Shown here piece by piece: positions 44,949 to 57,471 of a DNA stretch of 64,000 bases. The stretch is from Riptortus pedestris (lineage: Eukaryota; Arthropoda; Insecta; Hemiptera; Alydidae), in NCBI GenBank assembly GCA_019009955.1, contig CM032228.1, forward strand, positions 101,908,001 to 101,972,000, read 5' to 3'. Below the pieces are notes generated by a model. It was not told where the DNA came from, did no database searches, and saw nothing but the letters and a program-made list of their open reading frames with translations. Made by a program: the position numbers and the translations under genes. Each line of letters begins with the position of its first letter. Within the stretch, counting starts at the first letter, position 1.

Positions 44949-45110
44949 GCAGAATTAGCCAGGTATGGACTGAAGCAAAATTTAGGCCCGCAAAGGTCAA
45001 AAGTATTGCTTCGATATATTTATGATCAACTTCATCATCCTGTTGAACTTTTCCCATGCGGTACTCCAACATCTTCAAAATCTGATTCCAATAAAAGTAA
45101 AGAGATATAA
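44949..45110 (+). CDS. SLX4: SLX4-like gene, SAP-like C-terminal exon
   Basis: Acceptor TTATGGTTTTAG opens in phase 0: AELARYGLKQNLGPQRSKVL, then LRYIYDQLHHPVELFP and a Ser-rich tail to TAA at 45110. The L.RYGLK...RSKVLLRYIYD pattern matches the SAP-like module of SLX4, which contacts MUS81. The SLX1-binding CCD that normally follows is not encoded here. A donor-like GAAG|GTAATT occurs eight bases past the stop, and a +1 frame would read through to it. Either a single-base indel creates this stop, the CCD lies on an exon I missed, or this isoform lacks it. Confidence 0.75.
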   Translation, partial: AELARYGLKQNLGPQRSKVLLRYIYDQLHHPVELFPCGTPTSSKSDSNKSKEI

Positions 45111-45636
45111 GCAGAAGGTAATTAACATATCCCTCTTTCATTTAAAAATATCTTTGAATGTGCTGCTGCTATACAAAAAGAGACAAGTTAAAAATAAAAC
45201 ATCTTTTTAATAACTTTTTTGGTAAAAATTAATTTTTCAAATAAAAAGTTGATTTTACGATTTTTATTTAAATTTAATGTCAAAATAAACAGGTTAAGGT
45301 GAGTATTGATTAGAGAAAATGGAATCAATAAAATCTCTTTAGCAGTTGTTTTGGAAATCATTGCAAACAAATGTTGAAAAATGTCACTGATACACACTAA
45401 GCGTAATGCTAGGTTACATCTTATGATTTTGAATTTAGTGAATTTAACCTGTTTTGGATTTTCAGAAATATAGTTCTGAGTTTGTTTATTTTTTTTTCTT
45501 TTTATAGAGAAATACAATCTTGTGTACAGACGTTTAGACATTTTTTAGTGCTTGATGGCATTTTTTAGAACCAATTGATTGAAGAAGGGAATGATATAAT
45601 TAATCCTGTATTTTAGTATCTATCAGCACTATTTTT

Positions 45637-45684
45637 TTGCAGATTTCCATTAGGGGAAATCAGCTACTGAGGTGGTACTCACAA

Positions 45685-45742
<58 letters not shown>

Positions 45743-46585
45743 CCTGTTAACACTCTAGCAGTCACAATTATTGTTTTATTAGTACCAAACTCGATATTTA
45801 AACGGTTTATGTAAGTATAAAGATGAAGTTATTTAATGACAAATCGGACAAGAGGGAGGGGAGGGTATTTAGAGGGAAGGAATTTCAAAACATCTCTGTT
45901 ATTATACGTCGGATCGAAAAAGTGTATAGAACCAATCTTATTGCAAATTTAATGTTCTATGATTGCTGTTATACGTGTATATGGTTTTTCAGTATCTTGA
46001 TTATTAACCAAAATATTTTCATTTTTTAGATTTCGGCCTTGAGTAAACTCCCACTCTTACTCATGTCATATTAAAGATAAGCAGTTATATGCTGGACTGC
46101 TTTATTCAGCGCTTAAATACCAAATATGTTTTCCATTGAACTTTTACTTTGTTAGATACATGCAAATACGTTTTGTGATGACATCATCAATTAAGGTTTT
46201 ATGTTCTTGATTCAAAAATGTTTATTTGATCCATCCCATACTCGATATATAACTGCTCCAGTCAACACTAAAGCTCATATTTGTTATTCACTGGAATTGT
46301 GGGGGTTTAAAGAGGGAAAATCAAAAATTCAAAATATCTGTTATCATGAGTTGCATCGTAAAATATTATAGAACCAATCTTGTTAAAGTATTAAGCAAGT
46401 TATTCGTATTTCTTTTTTTCAGCTTTCAATAAACCTCCCGCCCTTCCTCCTATCTACTCATCAGTTTTTTTTGACATATTTATTTAATTTAAATTTACTG
46501 TAGTGGTGAGATGAGATCACAAGTGTGTTATACCCGACATCGGAAATCTGCTTAGTTTAGCAGCCCCTGTGCAACGGACGTTTTT
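45637..46585 (-). mobile_element. DINE/Helentron-like long-subtype copy
   Basis: GCAGATTTCCATTAGGGGAA at the left, a TA core at about 45689-45740, TTGCCTGTTAACACTCTAGC, two internal blocks and the 5' end GGAAATCTGCTTAGTTTAGC then CCCCTGTGCAACGGACG at the right. It abuts the truncated mariner at 46586. Confidence 0.75.
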
Positions 46586-47181
46586 ATTTGTCTATGCTGT
46601 CATATGAAGTAAAGGGCTGTCCAGCAATTACATATACTGCTTCCTGCATGTCTCATCAGGTCCGGAGCATGACCCTGTACTCAAGAGCATTGATAGTTCT
46701 GATTCACCTGACTTCACCCATGATAGTTTGCATTTGGGATTGTTGTAGTGAATCATTTTTTCATCACATGTGATGATCTGATGCTGTTGCTTGTTCAAGT
46801 AACATTTTGCACGGGACCAAGCACCTTTCAATGCCCCTTCCTTTTAATTCATAGGACCAAATTCAACTTTGTAGTATCCAATTCCTGCCTTCTGAACCGC
46901 TCCCAGCACAAGTAGGCCTTTTCCAATGGTGGATCAATCAACAGTCAATGCTGCAAACAATTATTCAAGACCTAGATCAATATCAAGCAATTCCTCAAGT
47001 TCCTAATGTTTTTTTTGTGCACTGTCACATTCGTGATTTCTGTTTTTACAACAGCAAAATTACTTTTAGCAGATTTCCAGCTAAATCAGCTATTGAGGTC
47101 GTACTCATGACGCGAGTTTTGAAAAATTTCCTCAAATGTCCATCGATCCTACCCAGGAGGTGACGAAAATGAGGTCCGTTC

Positions 47182-47255
<74 letters not shown>

Positions 47256-47980
47256 CTGTTAATGCTCTAGCGGTCGCAATGGTTCCAAACTTCATATTTA
47301 ATCGTTTTATGTAAAAAGAAAGATGAAGTTTGTTAATGGCTGAAATCGGCCCAGTGGGAGGGGGGATTTTCGAAAATTCTAAATATCTCCGTCACCATAA
47401 GTCGGATCAAAACATTGCATAGGACCAATCTTATTGCAAATTAAATTTACTATAAATATTGTTCTATACATTTATTCTGTATCTTGAATATTAACCGAGA
47501 TATTTGTATTTGTATTGTGAGTGTGGTCGGCAGGAGTCGGCTATGTTCGGGAGTTTCCGCCGAGCGCTAGTGTGGCCGTTTCCCCAACTATTTGTCCTCG
47601 TGAATAGGTTACTACTATTGTTATTATTAGGCAGATTTCTCTATTGTAAAATCTGCTTATATTACGCAGCCCCTGCGTGACAGACTTTTGAAGTGTCAAC
47701 CAATATCTGGCTCGTGTAGAGCATGATTACCATAAGCAACCAAAAGCAAACGACCCATTTCCTCAACTCTGTTTTAATTTAAAAATACAGAAGTGGAAAA
47801 GAACTTCCCACCAATCTTGCTTTTTTGGTTCAAATTCTGACATTATGATGTGATATGAATACATGCTCATTGCACTCCCACAGATTACATACACTTTTTA
47901 AATCCATGTATCAAAAGGTTTGATAAGGTGCAAGTAATACCATCTATTGGAAAGCAATTAAAACTTAGTCCCATACCCAA
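46586..47980 (-). pseudogene. Mariner copy, truncated and split by a DINE element
   Basis: The right end CTTAGTCCCATACCCAA is followed by TA (47981). The minus-strand frame 46831-46628 reads QQHQIITCDEKMIHYNNPKC and KLSWVKSGE, corresponding to the first catalytic Asp region of mariner transposases (TCDEKWIHYDNPKRKKSWV). Nucleotide similarity to 4713-5931 continues on both sides of the DINE copy at 47066-47688. The 3' third, with the last catalytic Asp, is missing at the left. Confidence 0.8.
47066..47688 (-). mobile_element. DINE/Helentron-like element nested in mariner
   Basis: TTAGCAGATTTCCAGCTAAA (hairpin partly degraded), GAGGTCGTACTCATGACGCG, a long TA core (about 47187-47251), the internal block and GCAGCCCCTGCGTGACAGAC at the right. 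Full length, about 620 bp. Confidence 0.85.
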
Positions 47981-48317
47981 TACGATACAACAAAAGAAAA
48001 AAAACCAGCATTATTTATTGAACTATTTTCAACAGTTTTCGCTCTACAAATTTTGTATTACAAATAAAGTTATTTGTCAACGGAAGGATCAAAAGATCAA
48101 ACACCTCCACTCTTTATCAGTTTTTAAATTTATTTGTATTTAATTTAAAGACTTCAGAGCACCCTCAGACTCCTACTCATATGAGTTTTCACAGGAGTAT
48201 ATTATATCACTGCTGATCATAAGTTTAGTTTAAAGTTCAAGTATATATATTTAGAGTTCTTTATAAAAGAGAATAAAGTTTGAGATAACACCATCAGTAT
48301 GTCATTTCAGCATGAGT

Positions 48318-48361
48318 CAAATCCGCTTGGTTTATACAGCCCCTGTATCATGGACTTTTTT
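48318..48361 (-). mobile_element. DINE/Helentron-like 5'-end fragment
   Basis: AATCCGCTTGGTTTATACAG then CCCCTGTATCATGGACTTTT. Confidence 0.55.
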
Positions 48362-48525
48362 AGAGCTGGTATACGATATACAACTCTTTAGTTTTAAAAT
48401 AGTCATTGCAAAATAGGTAAATAGAAATTTACTTCAATTTATCTTAATGCCCAAAAGAACTGTTTTATTTCAAAAATCCAAAATATATTTCTGAATATCT
48501 TAAGCCACTTATGTCATCCACTTTA

Positions 48526-48754
48526 TTATTATTATTATGTATTAACGTCCACTTTTTGCAACTGAGGCTAATTGGGACGGGTTCTCTACAGGTTACCACC
48601 CTTTTCTAGCCAGGTTCTGGGACTAAGGACGTTATTTAATGAATTCCGTCACTAAATAATTTCCTTTGCCCAGGCGAGAATCGAACTCGCCACTCTAGGT
48701 TTACCATGTGAGATTAAGGTCAACGCTTTAACTCACATGGCTAACCTGAGCCCC
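48526..48754 (-). mobile_element. Full-length tRNA-derived SINE with 12-bp TSD
   Basis: The best copy in the window. Read on the minus strand it starts GGGGCTCAGGTTAGCCATGT (A-box-like), has B-box GAGTTCGATTCTCGCC, the common body ending GTTGCAAAAAGTGGACG, and a (TAATAA)n tail. TCATCCACTTTA lies on both sides (48514-48525 and 48755-48766). The tail overlaps the intergenic spacer between the SLX4-like and Ig/FN3 genes. Confidence 0.9.
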
Positions 48755-48766
48755 TCATCCACTTTA

Positions 48767-51700
48767 GATATACAGCATTATATGGATTGCATTTTGACAT
48801 TCAATTTGCACCAAGTTTTAACCAGGTTCATGAAATAGTGATGTAAGACATAACTCTATTAACCACCAACTTTTTTAGTATCAAAAATACAACTATTCAT
48901 GGAGTTTGCATATGTCGTACTCAACATGAGAAATTAATAATGGTATACATTTCTTTTTATTTATTTATTTTTTCATTATGTGGATGATACGAGTCCTAAT
49001 GTTGGGACCTATATTTATTATTTCAAAAGGGCATGCTTTTTATTACCTTTATATTGTTCTAATATATGTTTCTTTTAATCCCTTCACTCATTTCCTGTAT
49101 TTACATCTTTTTACAGGTTTAATGGATCTTGTGGTTAGATTCTTGTTACATGTTCTTGCTCAATGAATAATCATCTTTTTTTTTTTTTTTGAAATTGATG
49201 ATGCTCAAGAATAATCAAAATTAAGATGATTCAGGAAACCCGGATATCAAGATATCGAGTTTATAGTTTTATATATTTTGAATCAAAAGTTATTACACTT
49301 AAGAATGTAATGAATATAATTTTGGCTATTTCTATTTGTTCACAAAGTTTTTTCAGTGTCGTTTCTAAAATAAAACTAATTGAAGTTTTGTATAAGGAAA
49401 AATTTTATGTTTTTATATTTGAGCCAGTCTTGAATTAAATTAATGGTTTTTTACATTTTTTATTTTATTTTTATTTTTTAACTTTCTGGAGTTTCTAATC
49501 TTACAGAGAAAATTGTAGCATTATTTAAAGGGTTTGTTTTATTTATTTTTTTTTTAATTGTTTAAATGTCATTAAACTTTTGAAATGTATAAATTTTATA
49601 GATTACTTAATTTTTTTTTTAGTCTTCTAGTTTTTTTTAGTTGTTTTTATTTACTTAGGCATCAGTTTTTTTTTTTTTACATGTGATTTATTTTGCCTGC
49701 AAACTTGAGTCTAATTTAGTTTTATAAAATGTAAATGATAGTTGTATTATTCATTTAAATAAATTTATATGTACGAGTTGAATTGTTAATTTATTAATTA
49801 CCCTGGCCATGCACTTGGAATATTATTCGTTACTTATTTCACATATATTTATTTTAAATTCTGGGTTTAGTTCCGTCATAATATTAGTTGTGATTCCTTT
49901 TGCTTTGGAAAATTCACAGTCTGAGGGTCAATTGAATACAACAGCCGAATAAAAAGAAATGCACATCTGAATTAAGGTAAAAGATCCTTTTTAACTTTTG
50001 GTGTCACAGCCTGCACACCATCTAGGATTAATGTTGTATGATGTATTCTATTCAAATCTAAAACCATGTGCCAAAATACTGGTTCAAAAGGTAGCTCAAT
50101 AGTCTACGAAGCTTAAAATGATATCAGTTCTAGTTTGGGGGCATGGGCTTACATGTGAGATAACAATTTGCCATCTTGTTTTTATTTCTTCAATAACTAT
50201 TGAAAAGTCTGTGCATACTCTGGAGACATTCAACACTCTCTAGGCTTGATAAAAGCTATGCTACTTCACCAAAAATTAAAATGTAATAAGCTGCAATTTC
50301 TCTAACCTTTTTCACATATTGATGTAAAGTGGCAGCTGATTAATCTCTGCTTTGAACAAAACAATAGAATAGTGCAAGTTTAAACATGTTTTGATAGGAA
50401 AGTTTTATTTTCACCTGCTTTTGCTATTACAATGTTTAAATGAAATAAATTACTACTTTCGTTATAGCAAAAACATACATTCAGCTGTCCTAAGGAAAAT
50501 AGACCTGATAGGTCACTAAACACAATCAGAACGAAAATATGTCCAAGATCTCCAAAGTTTCTAGGACAAAATCTTTGTTGACCAGTGAAATAGGCACTTC
50601 TAGATTTTACTTAATGACTTCAAAGGTGAGGTGTCGATCAGGAAATAGGTATAAGCCAATGAATATAAAACAATGGACACTGAATATATTAGTGCTAAAT
50701 ACAATGTTGTTTTCAGTTCAGAGTCAGAAGATATGGAATTAATAAACACTATCACTGAATGTGCATAATATATTTTCTAATTTCATTCATCAAATACATT
50801 GAATAATTTAATTGATTACTTAATTTGTGTTTATGTTTAAGCTAAATGAACATCATTTTAAAGAATATAAATGGGTCATTTTTAGCTAAATAGACACATT
50901 TACCATTCGGTCTATTATAACAGATAATACTTATATTGATTGAATCTGTACATTCTGTTTTATTGATCTATTTTTCGTATAAAAAATAATGTGCAAATAC
51001 CTCCCCCCCCCCCAAAAAAAAGAACTATATTGGTCTTTTCCTTTAATCCGTGAGTAAGTAATCAATATCTATAATAATGAAAAATGCTACTTTATTCTGG
51101 ATTGCAATGACATTTATACAGAGAAATACACAAAACATTTAAATTAACTTTGCTCCTACAATTTCTAAGATTGTATAAGATATTATGCCCCCTATATATA
51201 CATGTTTTATTATATGCGCATTATTATTTCTGTACATATGTTTATGGAATATTTGTTTCTTTTCATTCCTTATTTACACATTCTCTTTTTTATTTACCAC
51301 TTAAAAAAATAAGGTTTTCAAAAAATAACAATGATAATATTAATAATGCTTAATAAATTAATTATCATGATTATTGATCTTAAAACTAATAACTAGATAG
51401 AGTATACTTCTTAAACATTATGTTTCAATTAAATACTACAAGTATTACTACATTAAGTAACAGAATTTTTAAAAAAATGAGTTATTTCTCAGGACTCAAT
51501 ATTTCTTGAAAAACAAGCCTTTCTTCCTTATACTATTGTTTAGTAACCAGTTCTGATTAATGTTATTGTATTTTTTCATTAAAATAATACAAAAATAAAA
51601 CATATTTTTGGTTGTTTAAAATGGACATTTAATTTATTTCATCAAAACGTTTTTTCCTCCACATTGAGGAGGTTCCCAATTGATTCTATCTATCATTTTT

Positions 51701-52715
51701 CTCCTCAAAACTTATCTCTCATGTGGTCCCATCTGAAAAGGTTGATGGCTCCTGATTTGTGGATCCCATAGTTTAAGATTCAAAAAGACTTTCGTTTGTA
51801 TTGATTGTTATTTCTTAAATCATGTCTTTTGTTCCTATATTACCAGCTCAAAAGCAAATTTTAGAATCAGCCTTCTCTTCTTTGAGAGAAAAGTTCTTAC
51901 AGACTTTCTAGTAATGATAATAGTATATATTTTATAAAATGAAGTGAACTGGCTTTTACACTTTATTTGAATGGATCTACCAATCTGTAACACATACTGA
52001 TCAATTTATTTATAATAGTTAAAGATGACAAAAGCAGCCATAACAGTTTAAACCATCTTTCAATTACTTGAAGACATGCTCCATTTGTTTATTCTATGTG
52101 GAATACGCATAAATATTCACAATAACATTTTACATATATACAAATTTAATAATTCTTTATATTTGGTAATAGATCACAATTATGACGCAAAATGTTATAC
52201 AAAACTCCTTTTAAAGGATAAAACAACATCTTAAAGCCACAGTATCCTAATAATATTTAATCAGAAATATATTTTAAAGAATTTATCAATACAATTATTT
52301 ACAGCATTACTATGACTAAATAATTATGAAATACACAATGAAGTTCTTTGCTAAGAGGTGTATGTAGCATTTTATTCAATTTAAAAAAAAAAAATTGAAA
52401 TCTATTTCCATTAACTTTATTAATTATAGAACAACAACCAAAAGGAATTGATTGTTGACTTTTTTTCCAGAAGGTTTGATGATTAGTAAAATAGTTTTCC
52501 TATACTCATAACAATATATATCTCGTATGGTAGAAATCCTAATAAGTGAATTGTCCAAATATAGCAATAGCTGAAGTTTATCTTGAAATTAATGTTAATG
52601 GATTTTCATTAATACCTTTTTTAATCCAAAGGCAGTAATAAAATGCAAACCAGTAGACAAAATGGATTCCTGTGCTTTAAAGTATTCCCATTTTATTAAG
52701 TATGTTGTTCATTTG
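48767..52715. other. Intergenic AT-rich sequence, nothing recognised
   Basis: I searched for a SLX4 CCD exon and other coding blocks. Two weak exon-like stretches (49117-49166 after TTTTTACAG; 50469-50625 ending at AAAG|GTGAGG) have no recognisable protein similarity. AATAAA-type signals for the minus-strand gene lie just left of 52716. Confidence 0.45.
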
Positions 52716-52909
52716 CTATTTAAATATAACTATTGTTACTAAAAAACAAAATATGGTGCCCGATACTGTTGATGAAGAAGCAGTGCCGCCGCTAGTAAGA
52801 AAAGTCATTTCTTCAGCATAGTCACTGAGGCCTGCTAAACCAAGTGTTGCAACTCGTATTTTGTAGTCTGTATTTGTTTTCAAGTTATTCAAGCTAAGTG
52901 GGCCATCAT
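52716..52909 (-). CDS. Ig/FN3 adhesion protein, last exon (FN3 end, GPI signal)
   Basis: Acceptor TTTTCAG at 52910-52911; the exon completes a split Asp codon and reads DGPLSLNNLKTNTDYKIRVA, then TLGLAGLSDYAEEMTFLTSG and TASSSTVSGTIFCFLVTIVI before TAG. The first part is the second half of a fibronectin type III domain (L.NL..NTDYKIRVA pattern). A small-residue stretch (SGGTASSS) followed by a C-terminal hydrophobic run with no cytoplasmic tail fits a GPI-anchor signal. Ig domains plus one FN3 plus GPI is the architecture of insect Klingon-type homophilic adhesion proteins. The exact orthologue is not certain. Confidence 0.75.
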
Positions 52910-53659
52910 CTGAAAAACAAAAACTTTTCTTTTACCACATTCCATTATAAATTTTCATAATAATAAATATTGACCCTTCAATTTTTTCACATGTACATTT
53001 TTAGTATTTGTCATAGGATATTTGCTATTTCAATTTTAGTAATTGATGCCAAAAATTAAAACATTATGCCAATATATTATTTTTTTAATATAATATACTG
53101 ATATTTTTTCTTAAAAATTTCAGTTGTACATTTGTTCATTTCTTGCAACTGTTGTAGGGACACCATATAAAATAATTTATGCAGTTAGATTTTGTGTAAC
53201 AGATAAACTAAAGGTGTCATTAATCCCAATCATGTCCTTGAGCGATTCTACTTTCTCCAATATAATTTTTGAAATTATTGTGCATAATTAAAATTAATGT
53301 TGTTCTGTGGCCTTATCATGAACTTCTAAAATTATCTTATTCCCTCCTCATTTTGAATTATCTTCTCTATAAGCATATATTGAACCACATGTTTATTAGC
53401 TTAAATAAAATAAAACAGTGTTAACAGACTATCCAATTCCATAGAGGGCCAGAAACTTGTAGTGGGCTATAAAGGAATTCAAAGAAAGCTATTTGTTTTT
53501 TACTAGAGAGAGCCTTGCCATTCAATTGATAAAATTAAATCATTGCTGACTAAGAATCAGTTATCTATTGTACAATACAAAGCAGGTATTTTTTGGGGTA
53601 CTAAAAATTTGAATTCTCATAAACAGTTTCATTACAACAATTTCAAAGTTCTATATTAC

Positions 53660-53936
53660 CTAAGTATAAATCCTGGAATTCTGGATTTTCCCAAGTCATT
53701 GTGGACCCTTTCTGCTCCTGATATTCCACTCTGACACCTAAAGGGTCTTCTTCCTCTGTTGAAAAAATTACCCTTAGCTGTATGCTGTCTGCAGAGTCAC
53801 CTTGTTCCAAAATTACCTTTGCAGGTGGTTGAGGTTTTTTCCCTTCTTTGAATTCTCCTACTTTTGAAATGTTACCTGCACTATTCCAGGCTTTGCATTC
53901 ATATTTTCCAAAAACACTTTCATCAGTCACATTAAT
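53660..53936 (-). CDS. Ig/FN3 adhesion protein, penultimate exon
   Basis: Bounded by TTTTTTTTCAG|ATTAAT and TTATACTTAG|GTAATA. It reads INVTDESVFGKYECKAWNSA, the end of an Ig domain with the D.G.Y.C strand-F motif. A linker (GEFKEGKKPQPPAKV) leads into the first FN3 strands (DSADSIQLRVIF, PLGVRVEYQEQKG). The 277-base exon ends in phase 1 and joins the last exon in frame. The cysteine in KYECKA pairs with the one in the upstream exon (ANLTCEV), so both exons form one Ig fold. The protein would be extracellular and membrane-tethered. Confidence 0.8.
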
Positions 53937-54831
53937 CTGAAAAAAAAATTATTGAAAAGTATTTTCAGAACAAAAGCAAGTACTATCATCAAAGTTCCAA
54001 TGTTTAATTTTTACATTGAAGCTTAAAATGTGTTCATTATTTTTGTTGTACCTAATAAATAGATATACCTACATTACATGCTTCCTTTTTAAATGGTATA
54101 TGTTAAATAAAGAGTTCACAATCAAACTAAACCAAGCGTATTAGGAATAGTTTTGAAAAAACTAAATCCAAAATTCATGACTTGTTACGAAATTTCTTAG
54201 TCTCGTTTCTTTCATGGGCAAATGATTGATTAAGTTTAGTGTTTGATGATTTCTGAATCAAGTCCGAGATTCATAAAGAAAATTGGATCAATTCTGATGA
54301 CCAAACTAGGAACATGTAAAAAACATTTAAAGGGCATCAATAGTCTCTTCTTCATTCCTGATTCTCACAGCAATAGGAAAACTCAGGGCATTGAAGCATA
54401 TTACTCAATTCCTTATAACTTTAACCATATTCACTCAACTGAGACAATTTAAAGTGTAAGAGACAAACAACCAATGAAAAAACTCCCGACTAAACTAGAC
54501 TGGCAATAAATGCTTGTAACAGCACCATGAGCCAATCACTGAAACTCATCCCAAAGGAAATATCATTTACCTCTAGGAATGGAATATTGACAGAGGACAT
54601 AATCATAGTAAAATTAATGGAAAAATACCACAAGTACTTGAAAATAATACATGACACCATTTGTGAAAACATAAACAAGGAAAGAAGGACAGGACTGAAT
54701 GTCAATAGAGAAGAACGGTACACAACAGAAAAGCCAAAGTCCATTTAAACATCTAGGCAAACTCATGATGAATGATCGAATGTAGAACTTTAAAAACACA
54801 CTGTGTATTTTAATAGTTAAACTAGCTCAGA

Positions 54832-55845
54832 TACCCTGATTTGCCCGGGAATTCACTTGAGGCTTAATGGTGATGGTATGTTTTTGGCAAGGCTTTACTT
54901 TCCACAATATTTTGACATATACCCGTCCCAGTGTTTAGGGTTTATACCAATCGTTGCTGTGGATTTTTTAATAATAAAATTAATTTTTTATGTAAGACTT
55001 CACTGTCCCCCATATTGTCATATTTCCCGTCTCCTGTGCATCATGCATAGATTTGAATTATTAAGAAGAAAATATTAACGTAGATTTGAATTAATTTTTC
55101 CAGGTGAGGTACCTTGTAGTGTATATTGGAAAGAGCTTTTGAGCATATCAATATTTCTACTAAATTACTTGCTCCACACATTGTTTCTGGAGAAATGTAT
55201 AAAACAAAAGTTAATCTAAATAACAAAGTAAACAACTTTTGCTATGTGCACTTTTGTCACAAAACAAATAGACAATGAAATATCGCGAATTTTTATTTCA
55301 GGCCTCCCTTATAACCCCCACTCCCGTTCGAACCTAAAAATTTTAATATAACTTATAATCATGGAAGAATTAATGCTAATTGACATACCGAGTTATGTTA
55401 AGTTCGGTTCAATCGTTAGTGCCCAATAAAATTGTTGGCTCCCGCTAAAGTTTTAGTGTATATCTCGTTTATACTTTGTAATAAGACAAAAGTGAATATA
55501 ACAAAAGTTACTCTAAATAACAAAATAAACAACTTTTGTTATGTTCATATTTGCCGAAAAACCAATAGGAAACGAAATATCGCTATTTTTATTTTCAGGC
55601 TTCCCTTATAACCCCCACTCCTGTTCGTCTCAGAGGATATTAATATAGCCTTAAGTCTAAGTTGGGTTAGTAGTAATATACATACCTAGTTTCATAAAAT
55701 TCGGTTCAGCCGTTTATGCGTGAAAAGGTAACAAACAAACAAACACACACGAAAGAAACAAAATGCAGTTATGGTGTCTATGACATGTGAAACGAAAAGT
55801 ATCGTGAAAATTCGCGAAAAAAATCAATGTACAGACAGAGGTTAC

Positions 55846-55904
<59 letters not shown>
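54832..55904 (-). mobile_element. Non-autonomous Helitron, copy C
   Basis: On the minus strand it starts TCTATATA at 55904 and ends in CTAG at 54832, with T following. The terminal hairpin near 54850 is degraded (TTTGCCCGGGAATTC at its base). It has two of the ~290-bp modules and a TA tract at about 55852-55902. It lies in the intron between the last two Ig/FN3 exon pairs. The antisense frame 54857-55078 (73 codons) matches those in copies A and B. Confidence 0.85.
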
Positions 55905-56292
55905 TATAGTCTAAGACTAGATATGTTTTATTTAAAGCTACATTTTAATAATATTTTTTTATATCTTCTATTTTTAGCACTAAGTAAAATTGTAATTTAG
56001 CAGTTTTTAAAATAGCATATTTTAGCTTTTTATCACTTTTGCATGTATATATACAATTTTTTTAATGTCAGTTATAATATTTAATAGGTGCTCCTTATGT
56101 ATACGGCAGGGCTTCTTAAACTTTTGTAATTTACGACCCCATTTATGATTGCGAGTTTCTTGACGACCCCATTTATGATTGCGAGTTTCTTGACGACCCC
56201 ATACAAATATAAAAGAAAAATAAATTAATATTTTTTGATGATTTATTTATTAGGTAACAATATACATATACATATGAAAATATATAAGTTTA

Positions 56293-56500
56293 TTATTATT
56301 ATTATTTATTAACGTCCACTTTTTGCAACTTAGGCTAATTGAGACGGGTTATCTACAGGTTACCACCCTTTTCTAGCAAGGGTGGGATTTTAGGACGTTA
56401 TTTAATGAATTTCGTCACTAAATAATTTCCTTTGCCCAGGCAAGTATCGAACTCGCCACTCTAGGTTTACCATGTGAGATAAAGGTTAACGCTTTAACTA
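56293..56500 (-). mobile_element. SINE nested in hAT element, 12-bp TSD
   Basis: The family body and B-box complement (AGTATCGAACTCGCC) are present, and the head is slightly truncated at GCTTTAAC. TATATAAGTTTA is found at 56281-56292 and again at 56501-56512. Confidence 0.9.
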
Positions 56501-56785
56501 TATATAAGTTTAGAATTCGTTTTGAAACATACAAAAATCTAAAATTAAAAATTGCACAAAAAATTATAGAATTGTATTTATTATAGTTTCAAAAATAAAA
56601 GAGGATTCTGACCGTCTTAATTCTCTCGAATATATTCAAGTAGTTGCGTGGTAAGTATTAAATTAAAGTATAAGTTAAAAATTTAATGAGATGGATGTGC
56701 CTGTTTTTTATTGCCTACATACATCCGGAAGTAGAAAATCGCCTCGTCCTTCCAAAGGAAAGATAACCTTCTCTTTGTAAAAGAA

Positions 56786-56915
56786 GCATCGTCGAATCGA
56801 CGAATAGGTTGTAACTGTAGATAAAACATAATCGTCGAATCGACGAATAGGTTGTAACTGTAGATAAAACATAATCGTCGAATCGACGAATAGGTTGTAA
56901 CTGTAGATAAAACAT
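56786..56915 (+). repeat. 43-bp unit in three tandem copies
   Basis: Unit CATCGTCGAATCGACGAATA + GGTTGTAACTGTAGATAAAA occurs three times within the hAT element. Each unit contains the palindrome GTCGAATCGAC or close to it. Confidence 0.9.
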
Positions 56916-57471
56916 AAATTGTATTTTTATCTCTCGCGACCCCAGAATTTTGCTACGCGACCCCAAATGGGGTCGCGACCCATAGATTAAGAAGCCCTGG
57001 TTTACGGTATTTATTTATTTTTTATTTTAACTAGTTTTGTCTGTGTTGCTATACATTCTCTTGCTCTGTCTTGTTTATTCTCTCGTTCTGCTCACTGTTA
57101 AGAATGTTAACGAGTTGCTAGCAAACACATACTTTAGGACAAAATATTGTTTCTGGGTATGCGAAGGTAACATACAACTTTCACACAAGAGCTGTAATAG
57201 CTGTGTGTTTAGGCAGCTATAGATAGGATGGAAAATGTCGTGATCATAAATTCTTGTTAATGGAGTTTTATCGATTTCTTTCTAATTTAATTTATTACTT
57301 ATACACATTCTATATGAGGTGAACTCATATGACACAGCAATGACAAAACAATCATGAGTCTAGAGACAGGCATGTAAAAGTTTGTTTGACAAAAACTAGC
57401 TAAGAGGAAAATTATTTCTTCTTTATAAACTTTAAAATTATCTACTGGGAATTATATTTTTGAACAATTAC

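Larger units (their letters stand above)
56107..56999. mobile_element. Non-autonomous hAT element with 8-bp TSD
   Basis: The left end CAGGGCTTCTTAAACTTTTG and right end (inverted) TTAAGAAGCCCTG are hAT-type termini. The flanks GTATACGG (56099-56106) and GTTTACGG (57000-57007) are an 8-bp target duplication with one mismatch. The body repeats CGACCCCATTTATGATTGCG twice (30-bp unit, about 56145-56204), has GGGGTCGCGACCC near the right end, contains a nested SINE and a triplicated 43-bp unit, and encodes no transposase. Confidence 0.85.

Noticed and set aside
48526..48754. Functional tRNA gene suggested by the A/B-box-like sequence
   Set aside because: The tRNA-like head cannot fold into a proper cloverleaf by eye, and the sequence recurs as a SINE with target duplications.
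50469..50625. Possible SLX4 C-terminal exon ending at AAAG|GTGAGG
   Set aside because: The frame has stops in two phases and shows none of the CCD pattern.
56715..56966. 83-codon minus-strand ORF with repeated RRLCFIYSYNLFVDS
   Set aside because: It is produced by the 43-bp tandem repeat in the hAT element.
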